From NCBI GenBank assembly GCA_026770575.1, contig MU657289.1, forward strand, positions 1 through 44,056: DNA of 44,056 nucleotides, written 5' to 3'. Below are positions 32,361 through 43,836 of this stretch, one piece after another (the first letter of the stretch is position 1; each line of letters starts with the position of its first letter). A model generated the notes under the pieces. That model was not told the origin of the DNA. It worked only from the letters and a program-made list of their open reading frames with translations, and searched no databases. This DNA is from Pelagophyceae sp. CCMP2097. Lineage: Eukaryota; Sar; Pelagophyceae. The position numbers and the translations under genes were made by a program.

Positions 32361-34518
32361 TTACGCTGCCTTATCCACGGTTAGCAACACCCCCCGCCCG
32401 GCGAGCGCTTCAGACAGCGCCGGCGGCGCGCCCGCCGTCGTAAACGCCCACTCGAGGCGCTTCGAGTCGTCCGACGTGCACGCCTTGTTGCCCGCCTCGA
32501 TGGCGATGGCTTCAAATAATGACGGCGCTGCGACGCCCGCCGCCGAAAAAGCGCAGGCCAACGTTGCCAGCTCGTGCGTCTCGAAGGCCTTTACTTTCTT
32601 TGTCGCTTCCAAAGCGACCGCTTCGAACAACAACGGCGCCTCGACGCGCACCGTCGCAAAGGCCCACGCGGTGTTTGCGAGGTCGTGCGCGTTGAACCCC
32701 GAAAGCTTGTCCAAAACCTCGACTTCCAAAACGTCAAACAACTCGCCAGCCTCGTGCCCCGCCTGCGCAAAGGCCCACGCCGTAGTCGCGAGAGCCGCGG
32801 CGGGGAACGTCTTCACTTTGGTTTTCGCTTCGGCTCCCAAGGCATGAAAAAGAAATCGGTCGCTTCGATGATCCGCCGCCGTCGCGTACGCCCAGGCCAG
32901 GTTCGAGAGGTGTTCCGCGGTGAACGTGTGCATCCTCCTTAAAGCTTCTTCGACGACGGCGTCGAAAAGAGGCCTATGCGCCTCTGCGGCGCCCGCGGTG
33001 GCAAATGCAAAAACCGTTTTGGAAAGGTCCTGCACGGCGAACGCCGTAATCTTCTGGAGCACCTCCGCCGCCACCGCCTCGAAGAGCATCGGCGTTTCCA
33101 ATTCGGCCTTTGCTTGCGTGTACACCGTCTCCGCGAGCTCTGCCGGGGATAAAAGTGCCATCTTATAAGCCGTCTCGTGCGAGATTGAACGCATCAAAGA
33201 GGGCGCCTCGAACCCCGTCGAGGAGTAGGCCCAGGCTAAAGAGGCTAATTCTTGGGGTTTGAAGAACCGCAAAATCTTTGAAGCCTCGCAAGCCATCATC
33301 TTGAAGAGTAGCCGGTCTTCCACGCCCGCTTTAGAAAACGCCCATGCCATGTTTGCGAAATCCTGCGCTTTAAAATTCGAAGACGGGTTCGCAAACTCCA
33401 TCTTCTGAAGCGCCGCGCCTGCCACGGCGTCGAATAACGCCGGCGCTGCAAAGCCGGCTTTGGCAAAGGCCCAGACCAGCAACGAGAGCTCCGCAGGTTT
33501 AAACGCCCAGATCTGCTCAGGCGCCTTCTTTGAGACGGCTTCAAACAATGATGAGGCGTCGCCCCCGACCTTGACTGCTCCCCAGACGGCGTTGTTCATC
33601 AGTCGCGCCTCCCACGGCGTCTCGGAGACGCTTTGAGCCGCCCGTTTGATCAGCTTGCAGAAGAGCTCTTCCGACGACGGATCAAAGGACCAGCGGCCGA
33701 GGACGCCGAGTCTGTGGAGAGACGAGGCCAGGTTCGCGGCGTTGTAATTGGCTTCGTGTTTTTCAAACAGTCTCAGGATGTCGGCAGCCGTCTTGGCGCG
33801 CAAAAGCTCCTTGCTCAAGTCCTTGTTTGCCGCCACGATCATGCCGTTTGCCTAGGTGTGGAAAAGTGTCGCGAGGCAGCCGCTTTGCGGACGGTCTTTC
33901 ACACTCGACGGCCTTTCACACTCGCCCGCCGCGTCGCGAGGCCTCTATGGCTGGTCCACAGAGGCGTTGCTCTTCGGGTGCGGTGGGCGCTCTTCGGGTG
34001 TGGTGGGCTCCGCCGATGAGACACTGCTTTTGTACGGCTCCCCGCGGCGACTCGTTCGACAACTGCACGATGATCCTCCGCGCGGCTCTGGGATTGCCAA
34101 CTGGGCAGAAGCCGCCGGGCATTAAGGAATTGTTGAGTTCGCGGCAGACGCGGTCCGCGTCGTCTAAAGATACTCTGACAAAGGCGCAGCCGCGATTCTC
34201 GCTCCTCGACACGCCCACGGGCACGCGCACGTGCGAGACGTTGCACACCTAAGTAAGGCGGTCCAAGAGGCGCTTTCAAAGAGGGCTTTCAAAGAGGGGC
34301 TTTCAAAGAAGGGCTTTCAAAGAGGCGCTTTCCAAGTCGAGGCGCTTTCCAAGAGTCGCTCGCACAGGCCTTACCGTCTCAAAGAGGTCCCGAACTTCGT
34401 CTGCCGAGATCCGCCCAAGATTCTTCACGAAGAGCTCGGCGTCGCCGCCCGCGTGGGAGACGTTGCCCCGCCCGGCCGAGAAGCGCCGCGCAGCAGCGCC
34501 GACGGCGCGGCGGAGCAT
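32361..34518 (-). CDS. Gene D: RRM plus 37-residue-repeat protein
   Basis: Three exons, 34518-34375, 34248-34036 and 33851-32361, make 616 codons in frame (615 residues, TAA stop). The start MLRRAVGAAARRFSAGRG is a strong mitochondrial-type leader. The RRM is split by intron 1: RNP2 LFVKNL, then after the junction RGCAFVRV. Donor ACG|GTAAGG and acceptor CTTAG are canonical. The third exon starts ANGMIVAANKDLSKELLRAK, with NLASSLHRLGVLG as in the relatives, and carries about eleven diverged 37-residue repeats (HDLANTAWAFATVRVEAPLL among them). There is no RAP domain; it ends GVLLTVDKAA. Compared with gene B the repeats are much more diverged, so this copy has not been recently homogenised. A role in organellar RNA binding is inferred from architecture. 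Confidence 0.85.
34261..34360. repeat. Tandem GGCTTTCAAAGAG minisatellite in gene D intron 1
   Basis: Six or so units of about 16-18 bp, consensus GAGGCGCTTTCAAA or close variants, fill most of the 126-nt first intron between the donor at 34374 and the acceptor at 34249. Confidence 0.85.
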
Positions 34519-35935
34519 GCTCGGCGTCGGAGCGGCGCCCTTGCCGCGACGACGCAAGCAGGCTGCTGCGGCGCCGGCCCCTGCTTGGGTTCCGCGGCGG
34601 CGGTCCGCGTGCCGACGGCGAGCGGCCGGCGTCCACGGTGGACAGGAAGCTATCGCGGAACTTGACCTCGCACTTGCTTCTTCGAGGGACCCGGGTTTTC
34701 CAAGGGAGAAGACGTGTCGTGGACTTTGCAGGGCGTGGACTTTGCAGAGGCAGACGAGGAGCCGCACCGATCGGTTTCCAAGGGCGCGCCGAGTTTTAAA
34801 CACCCTGGGATTTCAACAGGATTTAAATCAGTCCTTATTTTTCGACCGCTGTCGGAGGCCGAGGCGGAGCCGGTCGGACCAAAGGCGACGACCGAGACCC
34901 GGAAACAGCGGCCGTAAACAAACCAAGAAAGAGCACGGTCCCGGGCTTTCAGCACTCCGCGACCAACAAGCAACTGCCTCTCGACCCGGGGCTCTCAACC
35001 CAGGTCTCCCAGGAGCACAGCGTCGAACGAAGGTCGGCCAGACCGAGGCCGTCGCAACCTCATAGCCCGAATCACAACATTTGAGGTCGAAGCGAAAGCG
35101 CGCCAAGCCCAAACGTGTCGTGCTAACCTCCCCTCAAAACCCGCCCTCGATTGAGACCCGGCTGCAGAGCAAGGCGTCGACGAAGCGGTATACGTTTGCA
35201 CCTCTGCGCACAGGCAACACTCGCTTTGCACTCGGAAAAGTGAGGGAACGAAACGTCTCTCTCGAGGTGATGCGCTTGACCGAGTCGACGAGCGACCGAC
35301 CATCGCAAGGGAGATGCAAAGTCGGGCGATTTTGTGGGGGAACGCGCGTCGTGGACAAGCGGGAGGCTCCCCAGGGAGACGTCGCGCGCACTAAACGTCA
35401 CACGCGCTCGACGTCACACGTGCTCCGTCGGCGCGAGACCCGAGGTGCGCGACGAAAAGGACCCGCCAGAGGCTTGCTAGAGGCCCGCCAAAAGATACGA
35501 GAGCACGCGCAGTCGATGAGTTCACATGTTTCGTCGGGTTTTCCAAGAGACGGCCCGGCCCTGTCGCTGAGCGCACATAGCCATATGGCATCCCCGACCG
35601 ATGGACGCACGCCGTCTTGGCTGGATACGCCTCCGGGATCCCCTGGAGGACTGATTCGTGCGAGGCATGTGTTGCTTAAGAGGCAAAGTGGCCGTACCGG
35701 GCGGCCCAAGTCATTTCCGCCTCGCCCGGCCCACACTCCAACGTCGCCGGCAGAGGCCCTCGAACCGGAGAGCCGCCGGCGCGCCGCGGCCCTCGCGCGG
35801 CGGTGCGAGGGTCGTGTCGAGCATCTTCTCCGCAAGGTCCGGATCCCGAACAAGCTCCATTTCGTATGATTCCTCGAGCCCCGTTCGAGGCTGGAGCGCG
35901 AGAGAAAAAGACTCGGACTTCCGTTGTCGTTGGGT
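34519..35935. other. No recognised gene
   Basis: Upstream of gene D and downstream of H2B. A 262-residue plus-strand open frame (35081-35869) and a minus-strand frame (MELVRDPDLAEKMLDTTLAP, about 35860-35711) exist, but neither shows a motif, and their composition does not separate them from chance frames. Confidence 0.4.
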
Positions 35936-35951
35936 GGTGTTGTGAAACACC
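35936..35951 (-). terminator. Histone 3' stem-loop of H2B
   Basis: On the minus strand GGTGTT-TCAC-AACACC: a 6-bp stem and 4-nt loop, preceded by ACC and followed by ACCCAA, 90 bases after the H2B stop. It matches the hairpins behind the other three histone genes and the 16-nt size of replication-dependent histone mRNA stem-loops. Confidence 0.9.
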
Positions 35952-36041
35952 GGTTATTGTGATTTTGTCGTTGTTCGAGTCGCGAAGCGTGTCGTCCTTG
36001 CCGACGATGCGCCGCGCGCCTCTGTCCGGCGGCGGAGCTGC

Positions 36042-36401
36042 TTAGGCGGTGCCAGCGCTGGTGAACTTGGTGACGGCCTTGGTGCCCTCCGACACGGCGT
36101 GCTTGGAGAGCTCGCCGGGGAGCATGAGGCGGACGGCCGTCTGGATCTCGCGCGACGACATGGTCGCCTTCTTCGAGTAGCGGCCGAGCTTGGAGGCCTC
36201 GAGCGCGATGCGCTCGAAGATGTCGTTGATGAACGAGTTCATGATCGACATGCCCTTCTTGGAGATTCCCGTGTCCGGGTGGACCTGCTTCAGGACGCGG
36301 TAGATGTACGTCGAGTACGACTCGACGCGCTTCTTCTTCTTCTTGCCCTCAGCGGCCTTCTTCGGCGCCTTGGCGCTCTTCTTCGACGGGGTCTTGGCCA
36401 T
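36042..36401 (-). CDS. H2B: Histone H2B
   Basis: The protein has 119 residues with a Lys-rich tail ([16 protein letters not shown]) and the complete H2B fold: [80 protein letters not shown] and a TKAVTKFTS end. It dimerises with H2A in the nucleosome. No intron. TAA stop, then the 3' stem-loop after 90 bases. It is divergent from H2A across a 395-bp promoter. The tail is shorter than in animals, as is usual in protists. The Lys near the C-terminus that is ubiquitinated in other eukaryotes is present in AVTKF. Confidence 0.98.
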   Translation of the reverse strand: MAKTPSKKSAKAPKKAAEGKKKKKRVESYSTYIYRVLKQVHPDTGISKKGMSIMNSFINDIFERIALEASKLGRYSKKATMSSREIQTAVRLMLPGELSKHAVSEGTKAVTKFTSAGTA

Positions 36402-36485
36402 GGTTGCTGTGGGGTGCTTCGAGGCGACGAGTGATCGATGCGTTCAAGTGCGGGGTGGAGCAGAAAAGTGTTTTGACCCGAAGCT

Positions 36486-36703
36486 TGTGATTCCGAAGCG
36501 CAGCAGCCCATATATTCCAACGGAACTCTTTGTGTTCGCGGTGTCTGGCGGGCCCTCGCGGCTGAGCAGCTGCTCGGGGGCGTCCGGGCCGCCTTTATCG
36601 CGATGCCGAAGCATGCTGTTGGACTTTCCTCCTCATGCGGCCTCCGATTCATCGATTTTAAATCCAACGGACGTCTGTGATTCCGGAGCGCAGCAGCCGA
36701 TAT
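36486..36703. promoter_or_regulatory. Repeated 28-bp element in the H2A/H2B divergent promoter
   Basis: TGTGATTCCGAAGCGCAGCA (start of 36486-36513) recurs as TGTGATTCCGGAGCGCAGCA (start of 36676-36703), with two changes in 28 bases and the same orientation, 190 bp apart. TCCAACGGA also occurs twice (36516-36524 and 36663-36671). The lower copy lies 85 bp from H2B and the upper 94 bp from H2A, so each may serve one gene. Confidence 0.6.
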
Positions 36704-36796
36704 CGCAAAGCCCGTGGTCCGACGACGAATTATTGACGACGACCCAGCTTCGTCGCGCCTCGCACTCCCCGTCTCACCGGGCAACACTCCGACACC

Positions 36797-37195
36797 ATGT
36801 CTGGCAAGGGCAAGGGCGGCCGCGGCAAGGGCAAGACGGGCGGCGAGAAGGCCACGTCCAGGGCCTCCAAGGCGGGCCTCCAGTTCCCCGTCGGCCGCAT
36901 CGGCCGCTACCTCAAGCAGGGCAAGTACTGCACGCGCATCGGCGCCGGCGCGCCCGTGTACCTCGCCGCGGTCCTCGAGTACCTCTGCGCCGAGATCCTC
37001 GAGCTCGCCGGCAACGCGGCGCGCGACAACAAGAAGGCGCGCATCGTGCCGCGCCACCTCCAGCTCGCCGTGCGCAACGACGAGGAGCTGAACAAGCTCC
37101 TCGGCGGCGTCACCATCGCCTCGGGCGGCGTGCTCCCGAATATCCACGCCGTGCTCCTCCCGAAGAAGTCCAAGGGCAAGGAGTCGGAGGAGTAA
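36797..37195 (+). CDS. H2A: Histone H2A
   Basis: 132 residues, no intron. The tail is Gly/Lys-rich ([20 protein letters not shown]) and slightly longer than usual. The fold shows [79 protein letters not shown] and [14 protein letters not shown]. The acidic-patch residues in [11 protein letters not shown] and NDEE are present. The C-terminus KSKGKESEE lacks an SQE/D motif, so it is a canonical type rather than H2A.X. It is divergent from H2B and is followed by its stem-loop 86 bases after the TAA stop. Confidence 0.98.
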   Translation: MSGKGKGGRGKGKTGGEKATSRASKAGLQFPVGRIGRYLKQGKYCTRIGAGAPVYLAAVLEYLCAEILELAGNAARDNKKARIVPRHLQLAVRNDEELNKLLGGVTIASGGVLPNIHAVLLPKKSKGKESEE

Positions 37196-37281
37196 ATCTG
37201 CGGCGCCGACGACGCTGCGGAGCTTCCTCCGAGACGGCGCGTTCCTTCCGAGGGACGCTCCTCGCACAAACAACAACCACC

Positions 37282-37297
37282 GGTGTTTCTTAACACC
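37282..37297 (+). terminator. Histone 3' stem-loop of H2A
   Basis: GGTGTT-TCTT-AACACC, 6-bp stem and 4-nt loop, preceded by CC and followed by ACCCAAGA. Same design as the other three. The following 37298-37767 holds no recognised gene. Confidence 0.92.
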
Positions 37298-37767
37298 ACC
37301 CAAGACAACGGAAACGCGACGCAGAGATGCTCCTTCGACTCACCTAGCTTGATCCATCGGAAAGGATCGCGGGGTGACTTCTGACGCGGGTGTCGATGAG
37401 GTTGGTAGCGCCATTCGTTCCAAATCGGACTGCGAGGTATTCTACATGTACGCCGAGCCCTCGACTCGCGGAGGAGAACTACTCGAAAGGGAGAAGAGAG
37501 ATGCCACCGGTCTGCCGTTCACGGATTTCTTTAGTGAGATGATCTCCTTGCGAGTTTAAGACTCCATTCTCCATCGAACACTTGCATATCATACTAACTG
37601 GCGCGTGCGATGAGTGCCCTGTCACGTGACGTCCCAAATCAAGGATGGCAGTGAAAGAAGTGGGCTTTGCGTGCGTGCTCGCGAGACAACGAGGACCGTT
37701 ACTATCACGGACGAAACGCTTGCGAGCCCGTCGTATGCGTTCTTGTTTGTTCCCGTGTCTTTTGGGT

Positions 37768-37783
37768 GGTGTTGAGAAACACC
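37768..37783 (-). terminator. Histone 3' stem-loop of H3
   Basis: On the minus strand GGTGTT-TCTC-AACACC followed by ACCCAAA, 61 bases after the H3 stop. Confidence 0.92.
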
Positions 37784-37844
37784 GGTTGGTTGGTTTGATT
37801 GCAGTCAGGTCGTCGGCGAATCGCCTCGGGCCCAAAAGGCGCAT

Positions 37845-38953
<1,109 letters not shown>

Positions 38954-39022
38954 GCGGCCCTCGATGAGCGCCGCCTCCCCTCGCCCCTCGAGGGGCGGCT
39001 GTCGCTCGGCAACCACACAACC

Positions 39023-39038
39023 GGTGTTTTATAACACC
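39023..39038 (+). terminator. Histone 3' stem-loop of H4
   Basis: GGTGTT-TTAT-AACACC, preceded by ACC and followed by ACCCAAAG. The loop starts with T as in the other three. Confidence 0.92.
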
Positions 39039-39639
39039 ACCCAAAGAAACGGAGTCTGTCTCTTCTGGACGCTGCCGGCCCCCCACCACTCCGGTCGATA
39101 TGATAGACGAGCCACGGACGATGCTGTGAACTTGAGTCTCGCGCGCGCCGCGGCAAGCTCTGATCCCACGCACGTCGAGGATCCATGCCGGTTCAGGGAC
39201 CTCGGCCAGGGCAACGCACCGCCCTGTGCCGCCCGGCCGCCATATTGCGGCGCGGCTGCTCTCCATGCCATCGGTCGTCAATGAAACACTCGCGCACCGG
39301 AGGCACCAGAGGCATACAAATTGTAGAGAGGATCAGACTGTTGGCGGCAAGGATCGATTCCTGAGTCATAGATCAGCTCCGTCGAGCGGGTCCGTCCTGC
39401 CCGCATGCCTCTGCCGCGTCGCTGACGACGCCTCGGCCAGGCCATCGCCTCTTTTTCAGAGCCGGCATTTTACGGAGCCGCCGACGCGGCTGCCCCGGGG
39501 GTCGTCAGCGAGCCTCTGCGGCGAGGGCATACGCCACCGAATCGTGGCGCGCCGTCCGCACCGGTGCCACGCCGTCCACACCGTCGCCGCGCTCGGGCCC
39601 TGCGGTTGTTCCACGGTGGTCCACTTTAGAGCCGGCGGC

Positions 39640-39900
39640 GCGTCGAGGCTCCTGGGAGGACCACGTCGAGGATTACTGAATAATTCCGCCTCGGCGTCGT
39701 CTGCGCCCCCGACCACGAGGGTCTGCGGTTACTGCCCTCGCGCGGTGTCGAGTCGTGCGGCCGCGCAGCCTTGCCGGCCGGTCTGCATGGCTGGCCCGGC
39801 CCCAAACGACATCGTCGCAACGTCGAGGAGCTCGGTCGTCTCGCCAACGACGAGGACGTGCTGCGCGTCGACGGGCACGGCCCTTGGCGGGCGAATTCGA
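39640..39900 (-). pseudogene. Kelch-motif fragment with in-frame stop
   Basis: The frame reads AVPVDAQHVLVVGETTELLD, VATMSFGAGPAMQTGRQGCA, AARLDTARGQ, then TAA (39731-39729), then PQTLVVGGADDAEAEL. Sequence and spacing match blades of the kelch gene at 29.9 kb, where AARLETAQGPRIIRIAGG is uninterrupted. Only about two blades are recognisable. Positions 39039-39640 hold nothing else recognised. Confidence 0.6.
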
Positions 39901-40104
39901 AGCGAAGACTGCATCGGTCCCAAGACGGACTGAGACGGCGAGGTCCGTGTGATTCCATGCCAGTGGGCTCTAGAGAGGTCCCCTCGACATCTGCAAAGCG
40001 CCACCGGAAAGCGCACACTCGTATGATTACTGGGGGGCCGCGCCGGCTGCGGCAAGGCGCCGCCGAGCGAGTCGCGCGCTCGCGTAGTCTCGGCGTCTGC
40101 GCAT

Positions 40105-43100
40105 TCACGCACGAAAAGGCAGATGTTTTCGGTCGAGCTGGTCCGCAATGTCGGCAAAGGCGCGGCGGTCAAACGTGGTGAGCTCGGACGAGCCCTCGGC
40201 GGAGCCCTAAGTGCGGGAGTGGGTGTTTGAGGCCAATCTTTGGTCGCAAAGAGCCGCCATCCCGGGCCTCGTTTTCCGACGATGGACGCCGGCCCCGTAC
40301 GACTTGGAAGAGCTGCGGCGCCTTCGCGCCGGACGTGGAATAGGCCCATGCGATGGTTTGCAGCTCTGCGGTTTTGAACGATGCGATCTTCCGCGCCGCC
40401 TCCTTTGCCACTGCGGAATAAAGCTCGGGGACTTTTTTCCCCACCGTCGCAAACGACCAAACAATGTTCGCCTAGAGACCGCCTCACGCGAGTCCAGGGC
40501 TCTGGGGTCTGCCGACGTTCCCGGAATCTTACACGGGCCCGGGAACGGCACGGAAGCGGCCCGGAGGCGGGCCCGGAGGCGGGCCCGGAGGCCGTCCCGG
40601 AGGCGGTCCCGGAGACGGGCTTGGAGACGGTCTCGCTGCAGTCCGAAGACGGTCCGTCAACGGTATTTCGACGGTCCCGGAGACGGCCTCGGAGACGGCC
40701 CCTCGGTCCGTCGACGGTCCTGGATACGGTCCCGGAGACGGCCTCAGAGACGGTCCCAGAGGTGGTCCTGGATACTGTCCCAGAGACGGATTGAGAGGGG
40801 GCGTCCACGTTATCCCGACGTCGCGCCCGCGTCGAAAGTGGGCGGGCATGGGCAGGTTTGCGGGCCCCAGGGCCGGAGAAAGGCCCCGCATCGGAGACGC
40901 TGCAAAGGCCCCGGAGACGGCCCCCGCGACTCCGGCGACGAGCCGGTGACGGCCCCGCCAAAGGACCAGAGACGACGCTGGAGGCGGCCTCAAGACGGCC
41001 TCGAGGCGGCCTCGAGACGACGTCTCGACGGTCTGTAACCTCAAGGCGGTCTTTGAGGCGACGTCGCCTCGAGGCGGTCCTTGAGACGGCAAGATGCAGT
41101 CTCGAATCGGTCCTTGAGACGGCCTCGAGACGACGTCCCGACGGCCCGAGGAGACGGCAAGATGGCCTCTCGACGGCCTCAGACGGCCTCGAGGCGGTCT
41201 TCGAGCCGAGGCTGGAGACGGCCTCGAAACTGTCGAGACGGGCCTGAACATGGTCATCGAGGCGGTCCTGGTGACGGCCTCTATATGACCTCGAGAGGGT
41301 CCTCAAGGACAGCCTTTGAGACGGTTCTAAGACGGCCCTCGAGACAGCATTGAGGACGATCCTCGAGACAGTCCTCGAGGCGGCCTCGAGACGGTCCCAA
41401 ATCTCGAATCGGTCCTTGAGACGGCCTCTAGCCGACCTCTCAATGGCCTCACGACGGTCCTCGAGGCGGCCCTCGAGCCATTCTCCGAGACCGCCTCGAG
41501 ACGGTCCCAAGACCGCCTCGAGACGGTCTTCGTGACGGCCTCGAGACAGTCCCATGACGGCCTCGATGCGGTCTTTAAACGGTCCTTCAAACGACGTCGA
41601 CTTTCCTCGAGACGGTCCTCGAGACTGTCCTCGAGACTGTCCTCGAGACGGCCTCACGACGGCCCTCACGACTGGCTCGAGGCGGCCTTCGAGACGGCCC
41701 TCGAGACGGCCCTGCAGACGACCTTGAGACGACGGTCTCGAGACGGTCTTCGAAACGACCCTCGAGACGACCTCTCGGCCGTCCTCTCAACAGCCTCTCG
41801 ACGGTCCTCACGACGACCCCAAGATGACCTCGAGACGAACCCACGCCTTCTGAAGTGGATACTCGTTTGCCACGACGGCGCGGGCACCGACGAGGTCGCG
41901 GCATTCGAAACTCGGAAGCTTTGTCATCGCCGCCGCCGCCACCGTGTCGAACAACTCCGGGGCCTCGATGCCCGGCGGCGCCTTGGCGTAGACCCAGACG
42001 ATGTTTGCCAGGTCCGAGGGGCCGAATGTGTTGATCTTGCGGACGGCCTCTTTTGAGACCTAGCCAGCATTTTACGGTATTTCATGACAAGGGATCACCC
42101 GCCTCTGCTGGCACTGTCGCGGCCCCCCCTGCTCTCGCCTCCCGACTGTGCTCGGTTTCAACCGACTGTGGTTCTCGCAAAGGACGCGGTCAAGGGACGG
42201 ATTCGAAAATGCCGGGCGCTTGTACGCCATGAAAAGTCGCCTTTGAAAACGACCAAACCAAATTCGTCAGCTCCTGAGGCTTAAAGGCCCCAATCTGCCG
42301 CGGCGCTTCCGCCGCGACGGCCTCAAACAGCGCCGCGGCCTCGTAGCCCGATTTCGCAAAGGCCCAGACGGTGTTGGCGAGTTCTTGCGCCTTGAAGGCC
42401 CCAATCTGCCGCACCGACTCGGCCGAGACGGCGTCAAAGAGCGCGGGGGACTTGGAACCCACTTTCGCAAAGGCCCAGACGGTGTTGGCCAACTCCTGCG
42501 GTTTGAACTCTGCAATCTTGCACGGCGCCGCGACGGCCACCGCGCCAAAGAGCGCAGAAGATTTGACGCGGCCCATCTTGGCGACGCCCCAGCAGGCGTT
42601 TGCGATCAATCTGGGCGGCCACTTTGCCTCATCCGATGTGATGCTTTTCGCGGCCGCGTCGACCAAGTCTTGCAGTAAAAGTGCCGTTTGTGGGCCGAGC
42701 CACTCCGTCGGCCGCAGCTTGCCAGAGTTCATCGCGCCGAGCCGGTGTAGAGACGTGGCGAGGTTGACGGCGTCGTAGAACTGCTGGGATTCATCGAATA
42801 AAGTGAGGAGTTCCTGGGGCGTCTCTAAAGTGATGAGCTCCTTGTTTAAAGCGATTGCGCGCTCGTCCTGCGGCTTCATATTCATCTTCGTCTGCGCCAC
42901 CGCGACCTACGCGTCGTCGAATGTTTGGTCGCCGACCCCCTGATGTGACCATCGAATGATGCGGTTTGCAGAATCGCCGGCGCGGCCGCGTGCGGTGATC
43001 TGGAATGACATGCCCGCATTCATCAAAGTCGCGCCGTTCGTCTCCGCCACGATGCGCAAAGCCTCGCCCGACTCGACAGCGATGAAGGCGAAGCCTCGCG

Positions 43101-43478
43101 ACATGCCGCTTCCTCGATCCTTTGGGAGGCGCACGACCCCCAAGCGAAAGCCGCCCAACGCCGCCGAAAACGCCTTGCGCACCTAAGCGCAAGCGTTGGT
43201 CGCAGAGGGCCGGAGAGCGTCGGTGTGGGACCGGGGAGCCTCGGTTTGGGACCGGAGAGGGTCGGAAAGGACCGTATACAGTCGGAAAGGACCGCACAGC
43301 GACCGCACAGCGACCGCACAGCGACCACAGAGAGGCATCGCACCGCGTCCTCCGTCGTGTTGCGCGGCAGGTTGCTCACGTACAACTCCGTCTCGCCCGT
43401 GCCGCGCCCGGCGAAGCGGCGCGCGGCGGGCCCGCCGACGGCCGCCGACGGCCAGCGCCGCGCCAGGCGCGCCCACAT
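40105..43478 (-). CDS. Gene E: RRM plus 37-residue-repeat protein with minisatellite intron
   Basis: Six exons, all phase 0: 43478-43344, 43182-42937, 42906-42199, 42059-41892, 40471-40301 and 40206-40105. They total 510 codons (509 residues, TGA stop). The leader MWARLARRWPSAAVGGPAAR is mitochondrion-like. The RRM has RNP2 LYVSNL and RNP1 RGFAFIAV. The shared linker region (VNLATSLHRLGAMN) leads into about seven 37-residue repeats (QELANTVWAFAKVGSKSPAL and relatives). Each repeat junction closes without gap: for instance FECRDL joins ANIVWSFATVGKKVPEL across the 1.42-kb intron 41891-40472. That intron is filled with GAGACGG repeats, and intron 1 holds a 12-bp repeat. The end (AFADIADQLDRK) resembles the end of gene A (AKAFADAGYEAP). 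No RAP domain. The exon 2 donor is less certain than the others. Confidence 0.8.
40545..41830. repeat. GAGACGG/GGAGGC minisatellite filling a gene E intron
   Basis: The left part (to about 40790) is GGAGGCGGGCCC and GGAGACGGTCC units; the right part (from about 40890) is CCTCGAGACGGTC-type units near 10-22 bp with local higher-order repetition. All have the same orientation, and both strands stay largely stop-free, creating a false 646-residue frame rich in SRG and LED motifs. Confidence 0.9.
43200..43335. repeat. Short tandem repeats in gene E intron 1
   Basis: GACCGCACAGC is repeated three to four times at 43290-43330, preceded by two GTCGGAAAGGACCG blocks and by GTGGGACCGGGGAGCCTCGG / TTTGGGACCGGAGAGGGTCGG. 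They are related in sequence to the GGACCG minisatellite at 10 kb. Confidence 0.8.
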
Positions 43479-43836
43479 GCGCCTCGGCGGCGCCTCGGCG
43501 AGCGACGCCTCGGCGAGCGCGGCCGGGGGCTTGCCCGCGTGTCTCGCGAGTGGCGGCCGTCGAGCAGGGTCGTCGTCGCCCGGAGGAGGGTCGTCGTCTT
43601 GCCAAGTTGGGCCGGAGATCGTTTCCGGCGAAGGGCGACCCGGGGATCCGCACTCGAAAAAAGCCTGAGCCTGGCTGAGTCGAGGAGCACACGATGCGTC
43701 TCGCAACTCATCGCATCGCGACCACTGGGAGCCGTCGCCGGCTTTTCTGGAAGGATAAATCACATGCAGTGGAGGTTTTTGCTTAGGAGACTTTTGGCTG
43801 AGCTGCCGGCTTCCGATTGCCGTTCGGGTGAGCGTG

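Noticed and set aside
35081..35869. 262-residue plus-strand frame beside H2B
   Set aside because: No motif, basic low-complexity composition, and no relation to neighbours. Not supportable as a gene.
39729..41669. 646-residue minus-strand frame rich in SRG, LED and SRP
   Set aside because: It is the translation of the stop-poor GAGACGG minisatellite joined to a kelch fragment. Its composition is pure repeat and it overlaps an intron of gene E.
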